64,000 bases of DNA, from assembly GCF_027257955.1 (NCBI RefSeq), contig NZ_JANZNQ010000010.1:62001-126000 (forward strand), written 5' to 3'. Positions 1 to 7,960 of the stretch are shown in pieces. The translations under genes and the position numbers were made by a program. Source of the stretch: Zhongshania aquatica. GTDB lineage: Bacteria; Pseudomonadota; Gammaproteobacteria; Pseudomonadales; Spongiibacteraceae. Under the pieces are notes generated by a model that was not told the origin of the DNA, made no database searches, and was given only the letters and a program-made list of their open reading frames with translations. Position 1 is the stretch's first letter. Every line of letters starts with the position of its first letter.

Positions 1-622
1 GCTGGGTTAAATTTGTATCTACCAATAAGGTCTTAGCACACAGCGACGCCACCGCCTTGCCCATATAACGCTCAACCAACAGCAGTGCGGTGAGCATTTC
101 CGCTCCGTTGGCGCCGCCAGTTATCAGGCGCGGCTCCTCAACAACGAGCTTGCCAGCATTCAAACGAATATCGGGGTAGCGCTGCTGAAACTGCTCCGCC
201 AACCACCAACTTGTGGTGGCACTTAGTCCCGCTAACAAGCCGGTTTCTGCCAGCACAAAGCTGCTGGTGCATTGCGTGCAAATAATACATCCGTTGTGAT
301 ATTGCCGACCAAGCCAATCAATAATGCCGCGCATGGCGTCCAGCTTGTGGGTAAACGCTCTGCCACCGGGATAATTCATCGCCGGTACCACCACGATGCT
401 GTCTGTCGGTAGCTCTGTCAGCGGTCCATCGACGGCAATGCGCAAGCCAGATGCGGTTGTAACCGCGCCGCCATCCTCAGACAGCACCTGCCACTCAAAC
501 ATACCCTCCTGCCGCTTATATTGCTCGCGCCAATGGGAGTTTGCGACTAAATACAAATCCTGCGGATTTACCAAGCTGCCTGCATAGCAGCCTTCATAGG
601 CAACGATATAAACCTTCGGCAC
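1..622 (-). CDS. GlxA-family transcriptional regulator, N-terminal part (partial)
   Basis: The frame is open from a GTG at 622 to the left edge, so about 207 residues of the N-terminus are present and the C-terminus is outside the window. The translation begins MPKVYIVAYEGCYAG and has the DJ-1/PfpI-like fold of GlxA regulators. The nucleophile-elbow region has cysteines at about residues 112, 115 and 118, followed by SSFVLAETGLLAG and the ATTSWW stretch typical of the family. In full-length members an AraC-type DNA-binding domain follows, which I infer but cannot see. It is divergent from the oxidoreductase starting at 758, and an inverted repeat lies between them. No ATG is available near the start, so GTG is the best choice. 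Confidence 0.8.
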   Translation of the reverse strand, partial: MPKVYIVAYEGCYAGSLVNPQDLYLVANSHWREQYKRQEGMFEWQVLSEDGGAVTTASGLRIAVDGPLTELPTDSIVVVPAMNYPGGRAFTHKLDAMRGIIDWLGRQYHNGCIICTQCTSSFVLAETGLLAGLSATTSWWLAEQFQQRYPDIRLNAGKLVVEEPRLITGGANGAEMLTALLLVERYMGKAVASLCAKTLLVDTNLTQ

Positions 623-647
623 AGTAGCTCTCCTAATATGAAGTGCA

Positions 648-690
648 ACAGTGTCTCTATCCGCATATTTAATGTCAATAAAGACACTGT
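648..690. promoter_or_regulatory. Inverted repeat between divergent genes
   Basis: Nine-base arms ACAGTGTCT (648-656) and AGACACTGT (682-690) are perfect reverse complements separated by 25 bases. They sit in the 135-bp gap between the GlxA-type regulator and the flavin oxidoreductase. The position suits an operator for one or both genes, but no regulator assignment is possible from sequence alone. Confidence 0.35.
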
Positions 691-757
691 AAGAGTTGGC
701 GACAACACTCTACAGTAAGGCCTCCACACAGACCTTAATAAACAGAGTGTTTCGACT

Positions 758-1738
758 ATGGCATTACCTGAGCTACTTAAAAATCGACTGCAACTGCCCG
801 CCGTTGCCGCGCCTATGTTTTTGGCATCGGGACCAGAACTCGTTATTGAAACCTGTAAAGCGGGCATGATCGGTTCGTTTCCAGCATTGAATCAGCGCAG
901 CAGTGAAGGCTTCGAAGAATGGCTCAACACCATCAATGCATCTCTAAATCAATTTGAAAAAGACACCGGCACCAAAGCCGCGCCATTTGCAGTAAATTTA
1001 ATCGTTCACAAAACCAATCCGCGCCTAGAAGCCGATCTGGCGCTATGCGTAAAACATCAAGTTCCTATTATTATCACTTCGCTGGGCGCGGCTAAACCCG
1101 TCATTGATGCTATTCACAGCTACGGCGGCTTGGTATTTCACGACGTTATTAACGCGCGGCATGCACGAAAAGCAGCTGACGCCGGTGTAGACGGCATCAT
1201 TGCGGTTAGCGCCGGAGCCGGTGGACACGCGGGCAATATCAATCCCTTTGCGCTGGTTGCCGAGATTCGCGAATTTTTCGACAAGACATTACTACTCGCA
1301 GGCGCTATATCAAAAGGCAGCGACATTGCCGCCGCGCAAATGATGGGAGCGGATCTAGCGTATTTGGGAACACGCTTCATTAATACGCAAGAAAGCCTAG
1401 TCCAAAAAGAATATAAACAGATGATTGTAGAGTCCAAAGCTACTGATATCGTCTACACACCGAATATCTCTGGTGTATTCGCCAACTTCCTTAAGCCAAG
1501 TATTGTGAATGCAGGGCTAGACCCAAGCAATTTGGAACCTAAAACAAACATCGATTTTGGCGAAGAATTAGAAGTTGATGCAGACCACAAGGACGGCGAT
1601 AAAGCAGGCGGAGCGTGGAAACAAATCTGGTCCGCGGGTCAGGGCGTCGGCGCAATCCATGACATCCCAACTACGGCAGAACTTGTAGCAACACTGATAG
1701 CAGAACACAAAAGCGCCACCGCCATATTTAGCAAGTAA
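758..1738 (+). CDS. NAD(P)H-dependent flavin oxidoreductase / nitronate monooxygenase family
   Basis: This 326-residue protein has the FMN-binding TIM-barrel layout of the 2-nitropropane dioxygenase/nitronate monooxygenase family. It shows an N-terminal PVVAAPMFLASGPELV-like opening, the glycine-rich SAGAGGHAG segment in the middle (FMN phosphate/catalytic His region) and GADLAYLGTRFINTQES further on. Such enzymes oxidise alkyl nitronates or act as NAD(P)H:quinone/enoyl reductases; the real substrate is not predictable. It starts at ATG 758 and ends just before a strong hairpin. It is transcribed alone, divergent from the GlxA-type regulator, which is a plausible controller (inference). Confidence 0.85.
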   Translation: MALPELLKNRLQLPAVAAPMFLASGPELVIETCKAGMIGSFPALNQRSSEGFEEWLNTINASLNQFEKDTGTKAAPFAVNLIVHKTNPRLEADLALCVKHQVPIIITSLGAAKPVIDAIHSYGGLVFHDVINARHARKAADAGVDGIIAVSAGAGGHAGNINPFALVAEIREFFDKTLLLAGAISKGSDIAAAQMMGADLAYLGTRFINTQESLVQKEYKQMIVESKATDIVYTPNISGVFANFLKPSIVNAGLDPSNLEPKTNIDFGEELEVDADHKDGDKAGGAWKQIWSAGQGVGAIHDIPTTAELVATLIAEHKSATAIFSK

Positions 1739-1769
1739 GACGACGCTATAAACGCTTATATGTTTTGCC

Positions 1770-1812
1770 AACAAGTGGCGCGCATACCTTAGGGGCCGCG
1801 CCACTTGTTTAT
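1770..1812 (+). terminator. Hairpin terminator after the flavin oxidoreductase
   Basis: A perfect 13-bp stem (AACAAGTGGCGCG at 1770-1782 and its complement at 1797-1809) with a 14-base loop lies 31 bases after the stop codon. Only a short T-rich tail follows, so termination may be partial. Confidence 0.6.
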
Positions 1813-1862
1813 CAAGATTCCAGGCGTCAGTTCAAACACTGCCGTCCAGAGAGTGCAGCTCC

Positions 1863-2300
1863 CTATGCCCGCGTTGCTATTTGAATCTCAAGTTTTTTTA
1901 CAGCTGTTAAAGAATTACTGACAATACAGATCTTCTCCGCCTTCTCTAGCAAAGTCGTCGCCTTTGCTCTCGCGCTCTCGTCGGCAATGGTTAAGGAGAC
2001 TCGTGTCAGAATTTCGGTGAACTGCATATTGCGGTCGACTTTATCCAAAGTGCCTTCAGTCGTACACTGAATCGCATCCCATTCTAAACGCGCAATCCCA
2101 GCTACCGTGCGAAACGACAATACATAGCAATTAGCCGCAGCCGCTAGCAGCAACTCTTCAGGTGACCACCTATCGCCAGGTCCATCAAATTGCGTCGGGG
2201 CTGCAATTTCCATGGCTGGCAAATGAGCCGCAGAGACCTGCAAATTATTATCCGGATTTGCATCGACCGTAACCGAATAGTGGTGAGGCAAGACGTCCAT
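1863..2300 (-). CDS. OsmC/Ohr-family thiol peroxidase-like protein
   Basis: The 145-residue protein carries the OsmC-family signature: SPEELLLAAAANC with Cys58 and the helix Glu49, and the second cysteine Cys125 in EKICIVSNSL. In the family these two cysteines reduce organic hydroperoxides with lipoyl or thiol cofactors in the cytoplasm. The length matches small OsmC proteins. It starts at ATG 2300 with a GGAG ribosome site 7 bases upstream. An AT-rich palindrome (2312-2330) is immediately upstream. The exact subfamily (OsmC, Ohr or YhfA-like) is uncertain. Confidence 0.85.
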   Translation of the reverse strand: MDVLPHHYSVTVDANPDNNLQVSAAHLPAMEIAAPTQFDGPGDRWSPEELLLAAAANCYVLSFRTVAGIARLEWDAIQCTTEGTLDKVDRNMQFTEILTRVSLTIADESARAKATTLLEKAEKICIVSNSLTAVKKLEIQIATRA

Positions 2301-2311
2301 CGAAAACTCCT

Positions 2312-2330
2312 TATATTAATATTTAATATA
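2312..2330. promoter_or_regulatory. AT-rich palindrome upstream of the OsmC-like gene
   Basis: TATATTAA and TTAATATA flank a TAT centre, giving a 19-bp dyad starting 12 bases before the start codon and just upstream of the ribosome site. AT-rich dyads in this position are typical operators of MarR/OhrR-type peroxide sensors. No such regulator gene is in the window, so the link is inference. Confidence 0.4.
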
Positions 2331-2616
2331 CCTGCAGATAACATCAGCTTATTAACAATTAAGCAAATTAAATAAATATCCAAAACCTGCCCCGGAATAC
2401 CGAAATGACGGCTGAAAAGCAGACTCATAGTGTTGATTTTTATCATGAAGCTCGCGCAAACTGTTTATTGTTTTATGGTCTTTTTATTCCCCCTAGACAA
2501 TGACATCTATACCACGGAATGACAGCAAATATATTAGCGCTCACCAATAAGATTTGAACTACCACAAGATAGACATAGCTGAACTACAACATTGAGTATT
2601 GACAAGGAATTCGTGC
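2331..2616. other. Intergenic region with no recognised gene
   Basis: This 286-bp AT-rich stretch separates the OsmC-like gene from the divergently transcribed wax ester synthase gene. It must hold the promoter of the lipid cluster, but I find no near-consensus -35/-10 pair, hairpin or RNA gene. Only short shadow reading frames occur. Confidence 0.5.
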
Positions 2617-4134
2617 ATGAAGCAATTATCCCAATTTGATTCCATTTTCGTTTACAACGAAACCACATCAACACCACTGCACATTAGCCCTATACTTATA
2701 TACGACCCCAGCACTGCGCCCGACGGTATTGTTAGGTTTAAAGATATTATCGCCAAGTTTAAGGAACGCATTCACAAGTCTCCGGTATTTCGCAGAAAGC
2801 TTGTCCGCGTCCCATTTAATCTCGATAGTCCCTACTGGATTGAAGATAAAAGCTTCGATTTAGAGTTTCACATACGTCATATCGCCCTTCCCCAGCCCGG
2901 CGACTGGCGACAGTTTTGTATACTGCTTGCACGCTTACACAGTCGCCCACTAGATTTGAATCGGCCACCTTGGGAAGCGTACATCATTGAGGGCTTAGAC
3001 AACATAAACGGCATGCCCTCAGGCTGCTTTGCCATGTATTTAAAAATTCACCACAGCGCAATTGATGGCGCTACAGGCAACCAAATTATAGAAGCACTTC
3101 ACGACCTAGACCCAAATTCAGTAATCATTACTGCCCCAGACAATTGGGAAGGCGAAGACGAACCCAGCTCTTACACACTGCTTAAAAATGCGTATCTAGG
3201 CATGTTCAAGTCGCCCAAAAAAGTGACCCGCTTAGTAAAACAATTAATTAACTCACGTCGTGAGGAAAACAAGGGCTATGACGGAAAAGCGTTTGAAAAC
3301 CATGACATTAAAGATCGTATACGATTCAACAATCCTGTAACGCCGCACCGAGTGTTTGGCGGTCTGCGCATGGAATTACAAGATTTAAAACACATTAAAA
3401 ACACCGTTGGGGACTGCACATTAAATGACGTGCTATTAAGCATTGTTGGTGGAGCCATGCGTAATTACCTGCTAGCGAAAAATGAGTTACCCGAAAACTC
3501 ACTGGTAGCGGGCGTACCCATCAGCACCCGATCCAAAGAAAACAGCAATGCAGACGGCGGCAATGAAGTTGCGGGAATGCGCCTGCACTTAAGAACTGAT
3601 ATTGAAGATCCCATAGAACGACTCAGGCTCATCCACGGTGACGCAACCACCACCAAAGCTTATGCCAACGCCGTTGGTGTCGAACTACTATCAACAATTG
3701 TAAATTCAATCCCTTCCGGCCTGGCATCGCTCGGCATGCGTGTGGCGGCGAACACTGGCTTGACTAGTAAAACACCGGCATTTCACACCATCGTCACCAA
3801 CGTACCAGGCCCACAGTTTCCCATGTATATGTGTGGCGCTAAAGCCATGACATGGTTAGGTGCTGGTGCCCCACTAGACGGCACGGGACTATTTCATACG
3901 GTAAATAGCTATTTTGGCAGCGTATTTCTAACGTTTATTTGTTGTCGCGAAATGATTCCTGATCCTGACTTCTACCATCAGTGCATTAACAGTGCCTACC
4001 GCGACTTGTTCAATGCCGCCGAAAAATTGCGTCAAGCTATACCGGAAAACGCAACGTCAGCAAAGAAGATAACACCAAGAAAGAAACCGCAAGCCAAAAA
4101 AGTGACAACCACAACGGCAATCAGCTCAAGATAA
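2617..4134 (+). CDS. Wax ester synthase / diacylglycerol acyltransferase (WS/DGAT)
   Basis: The 505-residue protein has the catalytic HHxxxDG motif of bifunctional WS/DGATs at residues 145-151 (HHSAIDG). It also has the conserved C-terminal segment containing TIVTNVPGPQ and later GTGLFHTVNSY. It joins acyl-CoA to long-chain alcohols or diacylglycerol at the inner membrane to make storage lipid. The final 30 residues are Lys-rich. I chose ATG 2617 over a TTG at 2599 because AAGGA lies 8 bases upstream of the ATG. It is the first gene of a cluster with an SDR and an acyl-CoA synthetase, which could provide alcohol/ketone chemistry and acyl-CoA. Confidence 0.92.
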   Translation: MKQLSQFDSIFVYNETTSTPLHISPILIYDPSTAPDGIVRFKDIIAKFKERIHKSPVFRRKLVRVPFNLDSPYWIEDKSFDLEFHIRHIALPQPGDWRQFCILLARLHSRPLDLNRPPWEAYIIEGLDNINGMPSGCFAMYLKIHHSAIDGATGNQIIEALHDLDPNSVIITAPDNWEGEDEPSSYTLLKNAYLGMFKSPKKVTRLVKQLINSRREENKGYDGKAFENHDIKDRIRFNNPVTPHRVFGGLRMELQDLKHIKNTVGDCTLNDVLLSIVGGAMRNYLLAKNELPENSLVAGVPISTRSKENSNADGGNEVAGMRLHLRTDIEDPIERLRLIHGDATTTKAYANAVGVELLSTIVNSIPSGLASLGMRVAANTGLTSKTPAFHTIVTNVPGPQFPMYMCGAKAMTWLGAGAPLDGTGLFHTVNSYFGSVFLTFICCREMIPDPDFYHQCINSAYRDLFNAAEKLRQAIPENATSAKKITPRKKPQAKKVTTTTAISSR

Positions 4135-4171
4135 TTGCGCCACACGCTTCAATACAAGGATTAATAGCACC

Positions 4172-4942
4172 ATGAACTACTTCAATTTAGACGGGAAAGT
4201 CAGCCTGATTACTGGCGCCTCAAGTGGATTAGGTGTGCACTTTGCCAATGTACTTGCCAATGAGGGAGCAACTGTTATTCTCGCCGCACGCCGTGCCGAC
4301 AAACTAGCCTCGGCGGTGGAGACTATTCGTAATAACGGTGGCAAAGCCTTTGCTATCACCATGGACGTATCAAACGCAGAGAGTGTAGAGAAAGCATTCG
4401 CGGTCATCCAAAACGAACACGGCGGTGTGGATGTACTGGTGAATAACGCAGGTGTTGCCGATGACCCTAAGAAGTTTTTAGATACCACAGAAGACGATTG
4501 GAACTGGGTAATGGAAACTAACCTCACTGGCGCATGGCGGGTTGCGCGAGCAGCAGCCCTACAAATGAGTAATAACAATACTGCCGGCAGCATTATCAAC
4601 ATCGGCTCAATTTACGGACTACACACCGGCGTCATGAAAGTGGCTTACAACGTCTCCAAAGTTGCCGTGGTTCAACTTACCAAGTCTATGGCAATGGAGC
4701 TGTGCCGCAAAAATATTCGCGTCAACGCACTCTGCCCCGGCTGGTTTGTTACCGAAATCAATGACAGCTACTTTTCATCTGAGGGCGGTCAACGTTACAT
4801 ACAGGGCTTTCCATCAAAACGCCTAGGTAAAATGGAAGACTTAAGCGTGCCACTACTACTATTAGCCAGTAATTCTGCCGGTGCGTATATGAACGCTACG
4901 ACACTGACCGTAGACGGTGGTTTGATTGAATCCCCCATCTAA
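4172..4942 (+). CDS. SDR-family oxidoreductase
   Basis: This is a classical short-chain dehydrogenase/reductase of 256 residues. It has the TGASSGLG cofactor motif at 14-21, a DMDVS-type adenine pocket (here TMDVSN), NNAG near 92, and the catalytic triad Ser146, Tyr159 and Lys163 (YNVSK). It ends with the usual DGG segment. AAGGA precedes ATG 4172. It lies 37 bp after the wax ester synthase and 38 bp before the acyl-CoA synthetase on the same strand, so co-transcription is likely. The context points to fatty acyl or beta-keto/hydroxy acyl redox chemistry, but the substrate cannot be read from the sequence. Confidence 0.88.
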   Translation: MNYFNLDGKVSLITGASSGLGVHFANVLANEGATVILAARRADKLASAVETIRNNGGKAFAITMDVSNAESVEKAFAVIQNEHGGVDVLVNNAGVADDPKKFLDTTEDDWNWVMETNLTGAWRVARAAALQMSNNNTAGSIINIGSIYGLHTGVMKVAYNVSKVAVVQLTKSMAMELCRKNIRVNALCPGWFVTEINDSYFSSEGGQRYIQGFPSKRLGKMEDLSVPLLLLASNSAGAYMNATTLTVDGGLIESPI

Positions 4943-4980
4943 CTAGTAAACATCCACCCATCACACGCGACGAGCCCCCA

Positions 4981-6549
4981 ATGACAAACGTTAGCCCAGT
5001 ACGCAGTTTTAATGAACTTATTGCTAAGCACGCAGCGACTCAACCAAACAATAATGCGACCATATTTAATGGCCGCAAAACCAGCTATGGTGAGCTAGAT
5101 AAAGTCAGTAACCGTTTCGCCAACGCCTTGCTCGGCGCAAATATTAGCAAGGGTTCACGGGTTGGCATACTGGCGAAAAATTCAGACACCTACCTACAAC
5201 TTCTGTTCGCCTGTGCCAAGGTCGGCGCAGTGGCAGTTGGGCTGAATTGGCGACTCTCGCCCGCCGAGCTAAGCTACATAGCTAATGACAGCGACATGGA
5301 GTTGTTATTTGTTGGTACTGAGTTTTTTGACGGCGCGCAAACAGTAAGCACCGCTGCACCAAAACTAAAGCACATCATTAGCCTAAATAACTCGCATCCA
5401 CATTGGCCGACCATACATGACTGGGCTAGCGACGTTGACACGCCACCAAGCATTTCTGTTTCTCCTGACGACGCTGCATTGCAGCTGTACACCAGCGGCA
5501 CCACCGGCCACCCCAAAGGCGTGGTTCTGCCCCATAGAGCATTTTTTGATCCTTGGATTTACGATCCTGATCCGCTGATGGCGTGGAATGAAGTGAGCCA
5601 AGATGAAGTGTGCCTATTGGCAATGCCCTTCTTTCATGTCGGCGGCATCGGGCTCTGCTTTATGTCCCTTCGCGCAGGTTGCAGTGCTGTAATTGTGCCC
5701 GAATTCTCGCCCATGGAATTTCTCCGCCTAGTGCCAGAGCATAAGGTTACACGAACCTTTCTCGTTCCCGCTGCGATACGCTCTATATTGCTGCTACCCG
5801 AAGCATCCAGTGCTGACTGGTCATCATTAAAGCTCGTTATTTATGGCGCGGCCCCGATGCCAGAAGCCTTGTTACTTGACGCATTCAAGATACTAAAATG
5901 TGATTTCACCCAGTTATACGGTATGACCGAAGTGTGTGGCGCAGTTGTACATTTACCACCACAAGATCATATTGAAGGCAGCACCCGCTTACGGGCTGCA
6001 GGAATACCAATACCATCAACAGACATCAAAATTATCGACGGCGCGGGTCAGTTAGTAAAACAAGGGGCGGTAGGCGAAATACTACTGAGCAGCCCCGCAG
6101 TAATGCAAGGCTATTGGAAAAATGAAGACGCTACCGCTAAAACACTAGTTGATGGCTATATACATACCGGCGATGCAGGCTATCAAGATGAAGATGGTTA
6201 TCTGTATATCTTCGACCGCGTCAAAGACATGATTATTAGCGGTGGCGAAAACATTTACCCCATTGAAGTCGAAAATGTGCTTTACAGCCACCCTGATATT
6301 AGCGATGTAGCGGTTATTGGTATTCCCGACGACAAATGGGGTGAACTAGTTGCCGCCGTTGTAGTGCTTAATAATGGCCGCTCACCTACAGAGAGCGAGC
6401 TTATAGATTATGTGAAAACACACATCGCGAGCTACAAATGTCCAAAGAAAATTATTTTCACAGATGAACTCCCCCGCAACGCGTCGGGAAAAATACTTAA
6501 ACGCGAACTAAGAAAGCCCTATTGGGAATCACTAGAACGTAAAATTTAA
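4981..6549 (+). CDS. Acyl-CoA synthetase (AMP-forming, long/medium-chain fatty acid ligase type)
   Basis: The 522-residue adenylate-forming enzyme has the P-loop-like TSGTTGHPKG motif at 171-180, the YGMTEVCGA motif, the DGYIHTGDAGYQDEDGYLYIFDR linker region and the C-terminal catalytic lysine in ASGKILKRELR. It activates a carboxylic acid as acyl-AMP and then acyl-CoA in the cytoplasm. The overall pattern resembles fatty acid-CoA ligases rather than acetyl-CoA synthetase. It is the third gene of the lipid cluster and may feed acyl-CoA to the upstream wax ester synthase (inference). Confidence 0.9.
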   Translation: MTNVSPVRSFNELIAKHAATQPNNNATIFNGRKTSYGELDKVSNRFANALLGANISKGSRVGILAKNSDTYLQLLFACAKVGAVAVGLNWRLSPAELSYIANDSDMELLFVGTEFFDGAQTVSTAAPKLKHIISLNNSHPHWPTIHDWASDVDTPPSISVSPDDAALQLYTSGTTGHPKGVVLPHRAFFDPWIYDPDPLMAWNEVSQDEVCLLAMPFFHVGGIGLCFMSLRAGCSAVIVPEFSPMEFLRLVPEHKVTRTFLVPAAIRSILLLPEASSADWSSLKLVIYGAAPMPEALLLDAFKILKCDFTQLYGMTEVCGAVVHLPPQDHIEGSTRLRAAGIPIPSTDIKIIDGAGQLVKQGAVGEILLSSPAVMQGYWKNEDATAKTLVDGYIHTGDAGYQDEDGYLYIFDRVKDMIISGGENIYPIEVENVLYSHPDISDVAVIGIPDDKWGELVAAVVVLNNGRSPTESELIDYVKTHIASYKCPKKIIFTDELPRNASGKILKRELRKPYWESLERKI

Positions 6550-6599
6550 CTACGACAGCCACCTATACGACTTGCGCCACCATTACGATTCACGTAACA

Positions 6600-6640
6600 A
6601 GCTCAAAGGCAAAAAATTATCATTTTTTTGCCTTTGAGCT
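6600..6640. repeat. Long perfect inverted repeat after the acyl-CoA synthetase gene
   Basis: Two 17-base arms (6600-6616 and 6624-6640) are exact reverse complements around a 7-base loop. The outer part of the stem is AGCTCAAAGGC and the inner part is six A:T pairs. It could end the lipid operon, but the T-run lies inside the stem rather than after it, so it is not a textbook intrinsic terminator. Confidence 0.55.
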
Positions 6641-6752
6641 GACTTTCCCGTCCACATTCAGTCTATAGTTAGTATTAACTAGGCACACCATTCTTCGTGA
6701 CTGGAACGCCCCAGCAGTAACATTATCTACAGATAATAAGCAGAAGTAACAC

Positions 6753-7883
6753 ATGCCAGTATTTTCAAAAAACCTAATGGCCGCAGCAATATTTAGTGCC
6801 TTGGTAGCTTGTAGCGGCATTGACGCACAAGATACCGAAAAGCTAAATATTCAAGCGCCAAGTGCATCGCAGGTAGCTGCCCTTTTAAATCCTGAGGACA
6901 GCGACAAAGTACTGGACGTTAGCATATTTCCGGAAGACAACATTCTGGCGATGAATGCCGAAATGCGCTATTTCGTAGAAGAGAATGTTCCCGCCGCATT
7001 ATCACCCCGGGCACGGTTAACCTATCTGCTTGACAGCATGGTTAGGCCATCTCAGCTTGGCTTAAAATACGATCCAGGGATTACCCTAAACGCCACCGAA
7101 ACATTTGAGCAGCGCACTGGGAACTGCCTTTCTCTCACGTCACTCTTCATCGCTCTCGCAAGAGAAGCCAAGCTCAATGTGTATTACAACGAAGTGACGA
7201 TCCCGCCCAGCTGGGACATGGTCAGCGACAATAGTATGGTGTTTTATAAACACATCAATGCCATTGTCGATTTCGGAAAAGACGGCAAAGAAGTTGTCGA
7301 TCTCAGCGTTGATAATTACGAATATCATTACCCACAACACCGGGTAACTGAACAAGAGGCTGCCGCACAGCACTACAATAATCGGGGCGCTGAATTTCTT
7401 AATCTAGGCGACAATGACAAGGCGCAACTGTATTTTAGACGCGCGCTTTACCTGGACCCCCAAGCAGGGCATATCTGGGGAAACCTAGGCACCCTACTAC
7501 GCCGCCAACAACGAAATACGGACGCAGAGATCGCCTATCGCTACGCACTATCGCTTAACCCAAACGACCAAGTGGCCATTAGTAATCTAGGCCGCTTGTA
7601 TCGGGAGCTAGGCAATAAAGAAGAGGCGCGTAAGCTTGAGAAAATAGCAGAGAACTTCCGCAAGAAAAATCCCTTTTGGCATTACAGTCGTGCGAAGGCT
7701 GAGTATGAGAAAGGTAATTTTGATGAGGCGCTAACATCTATTCAACAGGCAATACGTCTTCAGAAAAATGAATACCGTTTCTATCGATTTGCCTCACTAA
7801 TCTATTTCCGTCAGGGAAAGCTAGTACTTGCACAGCAATTTTCTGACAAGGCGAGCAGACTTAAGCTTTCCGCCGAAAAGTAA
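6753..7883 (+). CDS. Lipoprotein with transglutaminase-like domain and TPR repeats
   Basis: The 376-residue protein begins with a short lipoprotein signal; the lipobox LVAC puts the lipidated cysteine at residue 20. Residues about 50-195 resemble the SirB1/transglutaminase-like fold, with the nucleophile-type cysteine in RTGNCLSLTSLF and a downstream histidine in YKHINAIVDF. About 205-345 contain tetratricopeptide repeats (for example GNLGTLLRRQQRNTDAEIAY). It is probably a periplasm-facing, membrane-anchored protein that binds or cleaves a partner. Function is unknown. It is transcribed alone and converges on the TonB receptor gene. Confidence 0.75.
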   Translation: MPVFSKNLMAAAIFSALVACSGIDAQDTEKLNIQAPSASQVAALLNPEDSDKVLDVSIFPEDNILAMNAEMRYFVEENVPAALSPRARLTYLLDSMVRPSQLGLKYDPGITLNATETFEQRTGNCLSLTSLFIALAREAKLNVYYNEVTIPPSWDMVSDNSMVFYKHINAIVDFGKDGKEVVDLSVDNYEYHYPQHRVTEQEAAAQHYNNRGAEFLNLGDNDKAQLYFRRALYLDPQAGHIWGNLGTLLRRQQRNTDAEIAYRYALSLNPNDQVAISNLGRLYRELGNKEEARKLEKIAENFRKKNPFWHYSRAKAEYEKGNFDEALTSIQQAIRLQKNEYRFYRFASLIYFRQGKLVLAQQFSDKASRLKLSAEK

Positions 7884-7895
7884 ATTAGCACCCAC

Positions 7896-7917
7896 AAAAA
7901 AGGCGCCTTCCGGCGCC
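7896..7917 (-). terminator. Intrinsic terminator for the TonB receptor transcript
   Basis: Read on the minus strand, GGCGCC-GGAA-GGCGCC forms a 6-bp GC stem followed by six T residues. It lies about 45 bases after the stop codon of the TonB-dependent receptor. Confidence 0.8.
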
Positions 7918-7960
7918 CAATTCAGCAGATCCTTTGCCTTTAACTATTCAAAACAGAATA

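Noticed and set aside
568-867. Minus-strand open frame across the gap between the GlxA-type gene and the oxidoreductase
   Set aside because: It overlaps the start of the well-supported oxidoreductase and the GlxA-type N-terminus on the other frame, and has no recognisable domain.
2144-2446. Minus-strand open frame of 100 codons overlapping the OsmC-like gene
   Set aside because: It is a shadow of the OsmC-like gene in another frame; no ribosome site and no family features.
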